DNA of 9,370 nt from Candidatus Poribacteria bacterium. Lineage in GTDB: Bacteria; Poribacteria; WGA-4E; WGA-3G. Below are positions 1-6,334 of this stretch, in pieces (the stretch's first letter is position 1; every line of letters starts with the position of its first letter). The translations under genes were made by a program, and so were the position numbers. The stretch is taken from positions 1 to 9,370 of the forward strand of contig VXXH01000392.1 in assembly GCA_009835515.1 (NCBI GenBank), given 5' to 3'. The notes beneath the pieces were generated by a model. The model was given only the letters and a program-made list of their open reading frames with translations. It ran no database searches and was not told where the DNA came from.

Positions 1-738
1 TATGTGACAGGTCTACCGGGTCGTGATGAGCAAATTGAGAATATGGCGACAACGATTCGCAATATCGGTAAGGCTGGCGTTGAGATCTTCGGATACCACT
101 GGATGCCGAGCGGTGTCTGGCGAACTTCTCGAACTACACCCGGTAGAGGCGGTGCCGAAGTTACGAGTTTTGATATGGACGAAGTTAAAGACGCACCGCT
201 ATCGCACGGACGCGTTTTCACTGAAGCCGAAATGTGGGAAAACTACGAATACTACATGAACGCCATCCTGCCCGTCGCAGAAGAAGCAGGCGTTAAACTC
301 GCACTCCACCCCGATGATCCGCCTGTTGAATCTCTTGCAGGCGTACCGCGTCTGTTCCGCAATTTTGAAGGCTTCAAACGCGGCATGGAGATCGCTGACA
401 GTCCAATACACGGACTCGATTTCTGCGTCGGTTCTTGGTCGGAGATGGGACCGGGTGTCACGGATGCGATCCGCTATTTCGGAGAACGCGACAAGATTTT
501 CTATGTCCATTTCCGTGATGTGGAAGGACATGTTCCAAAATTTGCTGAATCCTTTGTTGACACCGGCAATTGCGATATGTTTGATGTGATGCGCACGCTG
601 AAAGAGGTAGGCTTTACAGGCTTCATGATTACCGACCATGTGCCTCACATCGTAGATGATACAGGCTGGGGGCACCGGGGCCGCGCGTACGCCATCGGAT
701 ACATGACCGCGTTCCTCGAAATCTTGACAGCAACGTAG
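1..738 (+). CDS. uxuA: D-mannonate dehydratase (UxuA family), 5'-truncated by the window edge
   Basis: This is the C-terminal 245 residues of a protein that is open to the window edge; full-length UxuA proteins are about 350-400 residues, so roughly the first third is missing. The family dehydrates D-mannonate to 2-dehydro-3-deoxy-D-gluconate in cytosolic glucuronate catabolism. It is a TIM-barrel metal enzyme. The four metal-ligand positions known from characterised family members are all present: His103 in the HPDDPP motif, Cys142 in FCVGSW, His170 in VHFRDV and Asp212 in ITDHVP. The segment ENYEYYMNAILPVAEEAG and the DTGNCDM motif are also typical of UxuA. The internal GTG at 4 is not a real start, because the frame is open before it. 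The stop is TAG at 736-738, and the same frame stays open into the methyltransferase that follows. The family call is firm; the substrate is inferred from conserved motifs. Confidence 0.9.
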   Translation, partial: YVTGLPGRDEQIENMATTIRNIGKAGVEIFGYHWMPSGVWRTSRTTPGRGGAEVTSFDMDEVKDAPLSHGRVFTEAEMWENYEYYMNAILPVAEEAGVKLALHPDDPPVESLAGVPRLFRNFEGFKRGMEIADSPIHGLDFCVGSWSEMGPGVTDAIRYFGERDKIFYVHFRDVEGHVPKFAESFVDTGNCDMFDVMRTLKEVGFTGFMITDHVPHIVDDTGWGHRGRAYAIGYMTAFLEILTAT

Positions 739-747
739 AGAAAGAAA

Positions 748-798
748 ATAAGCCAGTCTGAATATATTGACACCATCAAGCAGGGGGACTGCATTGCG
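748..798 (+). other. In-frame N-terminal extension of the methyltransferase, without a canonical start codon
   Basis: The frame of the methyltransferase is open back to the uxuA stop at 736-738. Between 739 and 798 it encodes RKKISQSEYIDTIKQGDCIA. The QGDC segment followed by a short helix and VDLIITDPPF is the usual beginning of beta-class DNA methyltransferases, so this stretch very probably belongs to the protein. There is no ATG, GTG or TTG in frame here. The best-placed codon is ATA at 748-750, preceded by the purine-rich AGAGAAAGAAA, which would give a normal-looking N-terminus starting SQSEYIDTIKQGDC. It is either a rare ATA start, an ATG changed by one base (biological or a sequencing error), or a sign of gene decay. 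Confidence 0.55.
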
Positions 799-1527
799 TT
801 GATGTCCGAAATGCCTGATGAATGTGTTGACCTCATCATAACGGATCCGCCCTTTGCCATCGACTTCAAAGCGACTCGCCACAATTACAACCGAAAAGCG
901 GATCGTGTCCTTCAGGGTTACAACGAAGTCAAGGGAAGTGATTACCTTGCTTTTACACTTGACTGGCTTACCGCTGCAACAAGAGTGCTAAAGGATTCTG
1001 GTAGCATGTATGTCTTCTCCGGTTGGAACTATCTAAAAGACCTCCTGATAGCGATTGATCAGTGCAAGCTCACGACTGTCAATCACCTCATTTGGAAATA
1101 TCAGTTTGGTGTTGTTACAAAGCGTAAGTACGTAACCTCCCACTACCATTGTCTTTTCTTGTGCAAAAACGACAGGAAACGAAAGTTTTATCCGTATCGC
1201 CGATTTGATAAGGATGCAAAGACTGAAAGCGGCGGATCGGCACATTACAAAGACAAAGAAGACGTTTGGGAAATCAAGAGAGAATATTGGCAAGGTGCCA
1301 TCAAAACGCCAACGAAATTGCCTGCTGAACTCATCGAAAAGATACTTGATTACTCCAGTGAAAAAGGCGATGTTGTTTTGGATCCGTTTTTGGGTTCTGG
1401 GCAGGTTGCTGTCGTCAGCAAAATGAAAGAACGGCATTACATAGGCTTCGAGATTGTGCCAGCGTACTATGAATTCGCTCTTGATCGGCTTAAGTCAGGG
1501 AAATACTTAATACAGAAAATAGTATGA
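799..1527 (+). CDS. Beta-class DNA methyltransferase (N6-adenine or N4-cytosine)
   Basis: The enzyme is predicted to transfer a methyl group from S-adenosylmethionine to an exocyclic amino group in DNA. The catalytic motif IV, DPPF, is near the N-terminus (844-855). The SAM-binding motif I, DPFLGSG, is near the C-terminus (1381-1401). It is preceded by a motif X-like KLPAELIEKIL and followed by YIGFEIVPAYYEFA. This order (IV, target-recognition region, X, I) defines the beta class. DPPF is closer to N6-adenine enzymes (DPPY) than to N4-cytosine enzymes (SPP), but the base is not settled. The first canonical starts are TTG at 799 and ATG at 802. The conserved QGDC segment lies upstream, so the true N-terminus is probably near 748 (about 259 residues). 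No cognate restriction enzyme is recognised, but a nuclease-fold gene follows 13 bases later. Recognition sequence unknown. Confidence 0.88.
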   Translation: MMSEMPDECVDLIITDPPFAIDFKATRHNYNRKADRVLQGYNEVKGSDYLAFTLDWLTAATRVLKDSGSMYVFSGWNYLKDLLIAIDQCKLTTVNHLIWKYQFGVVTKRKYVTSHYHCLFLCKNDRKRKFYPYRRFDKDAKTESGGSAHYKDKEDVWEIKREYWQGAIKTPTKLPAELIEKILDYSSEKGDVVLDPFLGSGQVAVVSKMKERHYIGFEIVPAYYEFALDRLKSGKYLIQKIV

Positions 1528-1540
1528 AAAGGAGTCCAAA

Positions 1541-2329
1541 ATGGCTCAAGTTGTTCCTTTACGATACGACACCGCTTTTAAGAAAGCGTTCAGCCAACCG
1601 GAGATCTTCTGTCAATTTGCTGAGGATGTCTTAGGTATCAAATTTCATACCGATGAAGTACATCGCGGCTACAAATTCCTTGAACCCATTGGGCAGGTTG
1701 ATATTGAATACGATTTGTTTGCTGAGGATCCGGAATCTCGTATTGTGGTTGAGATACAACACGTCAAAGAAGGCCACTTCTATGATCGTTTCCTATATTA
1801 TCATCTTATCAACCTCGTCGAACAGGTGAAGACCAGCAAGGCGTATCAGTTTGACCGGACAGTTTACACAATTGTTGTCCTAACGAGTCCTTACAGCGAG
1901 AACGAAATAGACTTTAGTGTTGCTATCACAGATTTCAATCCTGTCAACGAATTTAACCGTAAAGTCAATGTCTATCCGCATCAACTTGTGTTTGTGGTAC
2001 CGCGTATGGTCAACGATAAGACCCCGTCTGGCATCAAAGTGTGGTTGGAACTCGTTTTGGATTCCCTGGATGGCGAGATAGACGAGAGCCACTATAACTC
2101 CCCAATTTTCGAGAGGGTGATTGATGCGGTTAAACTTGATAACATCTCGCCAGCAGAGCGCAGGGTACTCAAAGATGAAGAGTCTTGGGAAGATACTCTC
2201 ATAGATGTGAGGCAAAAAGAAAAGGAAGCAATTGCACGTTCACTGATCCGCGAAGGCATAAGCACCGAAGTTATTACACGAACAACGGGTCTCACAGCAG
2301 CAGAAATCGAAAAACTGAGGCAATCCTAA
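1541..2329 (+). CDS. Rpn-family PD-(D/E)XK nuclease / putative transposase-like protein
   Basis: A 262-residue protein with the hallmarks of the Rpn (recombination-promoting nuclease, PDDEXK transposase-like) family. The N-terminus YDTAFKKAFSQPEIFCQFAE (residues 9-28) matches the family's opening 'D-xxFKxxF' block. The nuclease core follows, with Asp58 (or Asp54), then Glu71 and Gln73 in VVEIQH. The E-x-Q variant of the (D/E)XK motif is normal for Rpn proteins. The C-terminal 40 residues are helical and charged and end in the typical GLTAAEIEKLRQ element. Characterised Rpn proteins are magnesium- or calcium-dependent DNA endonucleases that promote RecA-independent recombination, and some act in phage defence. 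A strong ribosome site AAAAGGAG (1527-1534) fixes the ATG. It starts 13 bases after the methyltransferase stop, so the two are probably cotranscribed. Partnership with the methyltransferase is inference. Confidence 0.87.
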   Translation: MAQVVPLRYDTAFKKAFSQPEIFCQFAEDVLGIKFHTDEVHRGYKFLEPIGQVDIEYDLFAEDPESRIVVEIQHVKEGHFYDRFLYYHLINLVEQVKTSKAYQFDRTVYTIVVLTSPYSENEIDFSVAITDFNPVNEFNRKVNVYPHQLVFVVPRMVNDKTPSGIKVWLELVLDSLDGEIDESHYNSPIFERVIDAVKLDNISPAERRVLKDEESWEDTLIDVRQKEKEAIARSLIREGISTEVITRTTGLTAAEIEKLRQS

Positions 2330-2341
2330 ACGCCGAGGCGT
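2330..2341. repeat. Short palindrome after the nuclease gene, possibly a degenerate copy of the 4053-4105 hairpin repeat
   Basis: ACGCC-GA-GGCGT is a perfect 5-bp inverted repeat starting right after the TAA stop. The two-base loop is too tight to form fully, so at best a shorter stem forms. Read on the opposite strand with its flank it is AGCACGCCTCGGCGT, which resembles the AGCACGCTCCGACGTGCC repeat near 4085. There is no T-run, so I do not call it a terminator. The rest of the gap to 2401 contains only the ribosome site GAGGTG (2391-2396) of the next gene. Confidence 0.3.
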
Positions 2342-2401
2342 GCTAATAACAAGGCAACACCATGAAGTGGTAAAAACAAATATACACAACGAGGTGACCT
2401 C

Positions 2402-4042
2402 ATGTTTAACAGACCCCCAACCATCGGCGAATACTTAATCAGAAAACTCGAAAGTTACAATATTGAACATATCTTCGGTATCCCCGGCGATTATGTGCTG
2501 CGGTTCTATGACCTCATAGAGAAAAGTTCAATTCGGCATATCGGTATGACCCGCGAGGACGCAGCAGGCTATGCTGCCGATGCCTACGCACGCACAAAAG
2601 GCATGGGCGCAGTCTGTGTCACCTATTGTGTCGGTGGATTATCGGTGGTGAATGCTGTTGCGGGTGCTTACGCTGAAAAGTCTCCTGTCGTTGTCATTAG
2701 CGGTGCACCGGGAATCAGAGAACGCGGGAAAGATGCGCTCCTACACCATAAAGTCAGGGATTTCCATACACAACAACATATCTATGACGAGATTACGGTC
2801 GCGACTGCACTGCTGGATGAACCCTTTACGGCTTTCAACGAAATCGATCGGGTGCTGGATGCGGTGTATCGCTATAAACGCCCTGGCTACTTGGAACTCC
2901 CGCGCGATATGGTGGATGTCCGTGGCACGCTCTACCAACGTCCCTCAACCGGTGGACATCTCAGTGACCCGGACACATTAGATGCCGCTGTTGAGGAGGC
3001 TATTGATTTCATTAATCAGAGTAAAAAACCGGTGATTCTCGCGGGCGTAGAGGTACACAGATTTGGCTACCAAAACAAATTGATCCGCTTTGTAGAAGAG
3101 AAACGTATTCCTGTGGTGGCAACGCTCCTCGGAAAATCGGTGATGCCGGAATCACATCCGCTTTACTTGGGTATCTATGAAGGTGCGATGGGGCGGGAAG
3201 AAGTTAGACAATTTGTTGAAGATTCGGATTGTGTGATCATCCTCGGTGCCTTCATGACAGACGTGAATCTTGGGATTTACACTGCAAACCTGGACCGGGC
3301 TCGCTCGATTTATGCTACGTCGGAAAAAATCACAGTTCGCTATCACTCTTATGAAGAGGTGATGTTTGATGATTTTATTGACGGCATCCATTCGCCGAAA
3401 CTCCGAAAGCGACGGAAACCGAATTTGGAATGGGCACACCGAGATTCAAAGCCGTTTGTTGTCGAGCCTGACGCACGTCTAACAGTTCGCCGTCTGTTCC
3501 GACACCTCAACGAATTTATTAGCGAGGGATTGGTCGTTATCGCCGATGTTGGCGATAGCCTCTTCGGTGCTGTGGAATTGCGAATGTCTCCAAACACGGA
3601 TTTTATCAGCCCTGCCTACTATACCTCAATGGGATTTGCGGTACCAGCATCGATTGGGGCGCAACTCAGCATGCCGAATACACGTCCGCTTGTTATCGTC
3701 GGCGATGGTGCTTTCCAGATGACTGGCACCGAACTCTCAACAACCCTGCGCTACGGGCTTAATCCGATTATCCTTCTTTTAAACAACCACGGATATGGCA
3801 CGGAACGGCATCTTCTTGAAGGTCCGTTTAACGATATCGGGTGTTGGAACTATAGCAGCATACCCGCACTCTTTAGTGCAGGTCGCGGCATCCATGTCCG
3901 AACGGAAGGTGAGTTTGAAGCTGCCATCAAAACCGCACTCGCTGAAACGCAACACTTCACACTGATTGAGGCAGAACTCGAAAAGTTGGATACATCACCC
4001 GCACTCGCTCGGTTAGCGGAACGGATGTCTGGCACAGTCTAA
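2402..4042 (+). CDS. Thiamine diphosphate-dependent 2-oxo-acid decarboxylase (pyruvate/indolepyruvate decarboxylase-like)
   Basis: A 546-residue, full-length member of the TPP-dependent decarboxylase family. It is predicted to decarboxylate a 2-oxo acid to the corresponding aldehyde in the cytosol. The layout is N-terminal Pyr domain, central domain, C-terminal PP domain. Catalytic residues known from pyruvate decarboxylase are all in place: Asp30 in the GDY motif, Glu52 (MTREDAAGYAADAYAR), which activates the cofactor, the His115-His116 pair in LLHHK, and Glu468 in NNHGYGTE. The TPP/magnesium motif runs from Gly434-Asp435-Gly436 to Asn461-Asn462. The HH pair and GDY motif favour a decarboxylase over acetolactate synthase or benzoylformate-type relatives. 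Substrate (pyruvate, aromatic or branched-chain oxo acid) cannot be decided. ATG 2402 has GAGGTG at 2391-2396 five bases upstream. It lies 72 bases after the nuclease gene, with no clear terminator between them. Confidence 0.9.
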   Translation: MFNRPPTIGEYLIRKLESYNIEHIFGIPGDYVLRFYDLIEKSSIRHIGMTREDAAGYAADAYARTKGMGAVCVTYCVGGLSVVNAVAGAYAEKSPVVVISGAPGIRERGKDALLHHKVRDFHTQQHIYDEITVATALLDEPFTAFNEIDRVLDAVYRYKRPGYLELPRDMVDVRGTLYQRPSTGGHLSDPDTLDAAVEEAIDFINQSKKPVILAGVEVHRFGYQNKLIRFVEEKRIPVVATLLGKSVMPESHPLYLGIYEGAMGREEVRQFVEDSDCVIILGAFMTDVNLGIYTANLDRARSIYATSEKITVRYHSYEEVMFDDFIDGIHSPKLRKRRKPNLEWAHRDSKPFVVEPDARLTVRRLFRHLNEFISEGLVVIADVGDSLFGAVELRMSPNTDFISPAYYTSMGFAVPASIGAQLSMPNTRPLVIVGDGAFQMTGTELSTTLRYGLNPIILLLNNHGYGTERHLLEGPFNDIGCWNYSSIPALFSAGRGIHVRTEGEFEAAIKTALAETQHFTLIEAELEKLDTSPALARLAERMSGTV

Positions 4043-4052
4043 AATTAATAGT

Positions 4053-4074
4053 AGTAGGCACGCTCCGACGTGCC
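4053..4074. repeat. Hairpin repeat, copy 1 (GGCACG-CTCCGA-CGTGCC)
   Basis: AGTA followed by a perfect 6-bp inverted repeat, GGCACG (4057-4062) and CGTGCC (4069-4074), around a CTCCGA loop. It sits between the convergent decarboxylase and isomerase genes. It could help end transcription from either side, but there is no T-tract. A second near-identical copy lies 32 bases downstream, which marks it as a repeat rather than a single terminator. Confidence 0.75.
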
Positions 4075-4084
4075 CTAACAGACC

Positions 4085-4105
4085 AGTAGCACGCTCCGAC
4101 GTGCC
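4085..4105. repeat. Hairpin repeat, copy 2
   Basis: AGTA, then GCACG (4089-4093), loop CTCCGA (4094-4099) and CGTGC (4100-4104). It equals copy 1 except for one missing G after AGTA, which shortens the stem to 5 bp. Same orientation as copy 1. The loop and arm sequence, not just the pairing, is conserved. Confidence 0.75.
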
Positions 4106-4133
4106 GTATACACTTGATACAGCACTCTGCCTT

Positions 4134-4937
4134 CTACAGCGCAGCGATTTTCTCACGTAAGAAGTTCGTACAAAAAGGCACTTGTGCTTCCGAGAGTCCG
4201 TGCAGCACGACTGCGCCATCATAGCCGCTCTCCTTTAGCAAACCGAGATATTGATCGTAGTCGAGCAGCCCTGTCCCGGCGGCGAGATGTCCCGCCTGAC
4301 CATCCGTGTCCAAATCTTTGGCGTGTGCAAGTGCAATGTCGTCGCCGAGTAGTGCGAACGCCTCATCGAGGATTTCACGCATCTTTGGCAGCTCACCTTT
4401 GTGGAAGATATTCGCGCCGTCCATACAGACCTTCAAGTAAGGGGATTGCATCTCATCAAGCAGACGACGCGCTTTCTGCGCAGAGTCAATCACGTTTGCG
4501 ACTTCGGGTTCAGGCGCAAGCACTACGTCGTATTCCTCCGCTATTGCTAACGCCTGTTTCATGGATTCAACGAGATCACGCCACGCTTCTGGCGTGTTAT
4601 TATCAGGATGCGCGCGCCACATACTCTGCGGGTCACGAGAGCCGGTGCAGAGCGTAATGACCGATGTCCCCATCGGCGCGCATTTCGCTGCGACAGAACG
4701 CAGCATCCGCAGCCCGGCGTGGCGTTTCTCAACATCTGGATCAATCATGTTATAAGTGCCTGAAAGTGCGGAAATTGTAATCTGTCGAGCGTCCATCTCT
4801 TCGCGGATCTCGGTGACCGACGGTCCTGATGCTGGCACATGATACTGTAGATGATGGACACCGTGTTCCACAACGGCATCAAGATTCTCGGTGAGTGTTT
4901 CTCGGCGAATTGTTCCTTCCATGAGTCCAACGTGCAT
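4134..4937 (-). CDS. Sugar phosphate isomerase/epimerase-like TIM-barrel protein
   Basis: A 267-residue protein of the xylose-isomerase-like TIM-barrel superfamily (AP-endonuclease-2 fold), whose members isomerise, epimerise or dehydrate sugars with a divalent metal. Candidate metal ligands are Glu143/Glu145 in LAPEPEV, Asp173 in VCMDGANIF and His205 in LAHAKD. At the last strand, where the family normally has a Glu, the sequence is VVLHGLSE (His246, next Glu at 250), so the fourth ligand is unclear. The region LCTGSRDP (96-103) followed by a lengthy insertion to W119 is also seen in relatives. The start is ATG with AGGAGAG on the minus strand (complement of 4942-4948), five bases before it. 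Ends 91 bases from the convergent decarboxylase. Substrate unknown. Confidence 0.82.
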   Translation of the reverse strand: MHVGLMEGTIRRETLTENLDAVVEHGVHHLQYHVPASGPSVTEIREEMDARQITISALSGTYNMIDPDVEKRHAGLRMLRSVAAKCAPMGTSVITLCTGSRDPQSMWRAHPDNNTPEAWRDLVESMKQALAIAEEYDVVLAPEPEVANVIDSAQKARRLLDEMQSPYLKVCMDGANIFHKGELPKMREILDEAFALLGDDIALAHAKDLDTDGQAGHLAAGTGLLDYDQYLGLLKESGYDGAVVLHGLSEAQVPFCTNFLREKIAAL

Positions 4938-5033
4938 AAATCTCTCCTAACGCGCAAAAATTGTCTAAATCTCGAATTTTCGTAGATAATGGTGGTTGTA
5001 TTAGTCCTAATCAGAAAGAAAAACTGCTTTTTT

Positions 5034-6056
5034 CTATCGAGCCTCTTCTCTTTTTATTTCGCCCCACGTTGTTGATAGCAACGCTGGCTGCGGTGAAACG
5101 GGCAACGCATACGCAGGATCAAACCAATCGCCCTGAAAATTCGCTTGATGAAAAGGTGCTCCAATATGCGTCAACTGCGTCCGAATCCCGGTATTTATAT
5201 CCAACTTGAAGAGTTGCTCATTTCCATTAATCTCCTGTGCGTAAAGCACTTGCGAGCCGTCTGGTGATAACTCAGCAACACCTATATTGGGCCCGGCTTC
5301 CTCAACAAGTTGCCGGAGCCCCGTGCCGTCGCGATTAACAATATAGGCTGTTGTTTTGTCCCGCCATGCCTCGTGCAGGTCCCGATCCAAGATGGCAGGG
5401 ATCGGATGTTTGTTCCCAGAAATCGCAAGTCTATCCCCTGCAGCAGACCAAGACGGAAGGCGTTGCCATGGTAGTACTTTATCGGGGAGCGGTTGTTCTC
5501 GGTCTCGTGTGCGGACGTTGATAAAGGTCAGTCGAGCTCCCAGCGCGTGAGAGACAGAGCAGGCAATCTCTGAACCATCTGGAGACCACGCAGGGGAATT
5601 CCCATACGGCAAGGGTTCAACATCCTCTTCACCAAACGTCCCAAGATAGAGACCGGACTTTCGACGGTCCCGGTCCCGGTAATTGTAAGCAAACTGTTTA
5701 CCATCGGGAGACCACGTCGCGTTTATTCTCTCCGCTTTTACTTTTTTCTTAAAGACGCGTCGGACATTCGTGCCATCCGGATTCATCAGATACAGGTCCC
5801 ACACACTACCACGCTCCGAGGTGAACAGAATCTGCTCACCCGTCGGGGACCATACGGCACTAACATCACGGGCGGGATGCTGTGTCAGATTCACCTGTTC
5901 GGAGCCATCGGGATTCATCATGTACACCTCGTGATTACCGTCGCGTGTGGAGGTAAACAGGATTTTCGGCGTTGTCGGGGCTTTGGCAAAAACCTGAAAC
6001 GTGCTGCCACACATCAGCACCAAGAAGAGTAAAGAAAAAACCGACAAAAATCTCAT
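5034..6056 (-). CDS. Secreted TolB-like beta-propeller protein with PD40 repeats
   Basis: A 340-residue protein with a cleavable signal peptide: MR, a hydrophobic stretch at residues 3-15, and probable cleavage after VFA (residue 24). The Cys16 context (VLMC) does not fit a lipobox, so export to the periplasm or beyond rather than lipidation is likely. The rest is a chain of PD40/WD40-like blades of the kind found in TolB: NPDG pairs (YMMNPDGSE, YLMNPDGTN, VNRDGTG) alternating with WSPTG, WSPDGKQ, WSPDGSE, WSAAGD and LSPDGSQ. That gives about six blades. Such proteins usually act as binding platforms; no catalytic motif is seen. I chose ATG at 6056 over the upstream in-frame TTG at 6077 because AGGAGA lies 7 bases before the ATG and inside the longer reading. 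A gap of 96 bases separates it from the isomerase gene downstream on the same strand. In that gap I see only an AT-only inverted repeat (5018-5034). Confidence 0.85.
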   Translation of the reverse strand: MRFLSVFSLLFLVLMCGSTFQVFAKAPTTPKILFTSTRDGNHEVYMMNPDGSEQVNLTQHPARDVSAVWSPTGEQILFTSERGSVWDLYLMNPDGTNVRRVFKKKVKAERINATWSPDGKQFAYNYRDRDRRKSGLYLGTFGEEDVEPLPYGNSPAWSPDGSEIACSVSHALGARLTFINVRTRDREQPLPDKVLPWQRLPSWSAAGDRLAISGNKHPIPAILDRDLHEAWRDKTTAYIVNRDGTGLRQLVEEAGPNIGVAELSPDGSQVLYAQEINGNEQLFKLDINTGIRTQLTHIGAPFHQANFQGDWFDPAYALPVSPQPALLSTTWGEIKREEAR

Positions 6057-6063
6057 ACCTGTG

Positions 6064-6069
6064 TCTCCT
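6064..6069 (-). promoter_or_regulatory. Ribosome binding site that fixes the ATG of the beta-propeller gene
   Basis: The complement of TCTCCT is AGGAGA. It lies 7 bases upstream of ATG (6054-6056) on the minus strand. It would be internal to the coding region if the TTG at 6077 were used. Confidence 0.75.
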
Positions 6070-6125
6070 ATGGTCAATTTTCAGACTCTACCGCGTAGGT
6101 CGCGTAAACTCTGAACTATATCGCG

Positions 6126-6154
6126 ATTATACAACATAAAAGATGAGGTGGCAA
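6126..6154 (-). promoter_or_regulatory. Sigma70-type promoter for the beta-propeller gene
   Basis: On the minus strand: -35 TTGCCA (complement of 6149-6154), a 17-base spacer, and a perfect -10 TATAAT (complement of 6126-6131). Transcription would begin near 6118-6120, leaving a leader of about 60 bases before the ATG at 6056. Both boxes and the spacing are close to consensus. Confidence 0.7.
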
Positions 6155-6165
6155 GCAAATTGCTT
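6153..6165. promoter_or_regulatory. Possible operator: perfect palindrome overlapping the -35 box
   Basis: AAGCAA-A-TTGCTT is a 13-base perfect inverted repeat with a single central base. It overlaps the outer edge of the -35 box of the minus-strand promoter. The size and position suit a repressor half-site pair, but no regulator gene is in the window. Chance occurrence cannot be excluded. Confidence 0.35.
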
Positions 6166-6190
6166 AAAAACATGTTTCGTAGCAGTAGAA

Positions 6191-6240
6191 GACACCTCTC
6201 TAATCCTGAAATCCTGTGAACCCTGATCCCGACACCTCTC
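6191..6240. repeat. Direct repeat GACACCTCTC flanking AATCCTG-type short repeats
   Basis: GACACCTCTC occurs at 6191-6200 and exactly again at 6231-6240. The 30 bases between them contain AATCCTG (6202-6208), AATCCTG (6210-6216) and the related ACCCTGAT (6220-6227). The block sits in the middle of the divergent intergenic region, upstream of both promoters. Confidence 0.55.
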
Positions 6241-6274
6241 ACCGCGAGGCAACCTGAAAACGACTTCATCACAC

Positions 6275-6303
6275 TTGACCTTTTAATTTGTTTATGATAG
6301 GAT
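6275..6303 (+). promoter_or_regulatory. Sigma70-type promoter for the barrel-protein gene
   Basis: -35 TTGACC (6275-6280), a 17-base AT-rich spacer and -10 TAGGAT (6298-6303). The start of transcription would be near 6310, with a short leader of about 25 bases ahead of the GTG at 6335. An alternative -10, TATGAT at 6293-6298, has too short a spacer (12 bases). Confidence 0.6.
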
Positions 6304-6321
6304 ATTTTTATTCAGCAGTGC

Positions 6322-6328
6322 GGAGGTG
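6322..6328 (+). promoter_or_regulatory. Ribosome binding site that fixes the GTG start at 6335
   Basis: GGAGGTG is a near-perfect anti-16S complement. It lies 6 bases before GTG 6335. It rules out the in-frame GTG at 6326, which is part of the site itself, and makes the ATG at 6386 unnecessary. Confidence 0.8.
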
Positions 6329-6334
6329 CTATTT

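Noticed and set aside
199..882. Long minus-strand open frame opposite uxuA
   Set aside because: It is antisense to a gene with intact metal ligands, spans into the methyltransferase, and has no recognisable domain or ribosome site.
4184..4657. 157-residue plus-strand frame inside the minus-strand isomerase gene
   Set aside because: Arg/Ser/Leu-rich shadow translation without domain signal; the opposite strand carries a well-supported family protein.
5018..5034. AT-only inverted repeat as a terminator for the propeller gene
   Set aside because: GAAAAA-CTGC-TTTTTTC has no GC in the stem apart from the closing pair, so the hairpin would be very weak.
4961..5209. 82-residue plus-strand frame across the gap before the propeller gene
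   Set aside because: Most of it is antisense to the propeller gene and it has no ribosome site or recognisable sequence.
6057..6077. TTG start at 6077 for the propeller protein
   Set aside because: It would place the ribosome site AGGAGA inside the coding region and put seven extra residues before a normal signal peptide.
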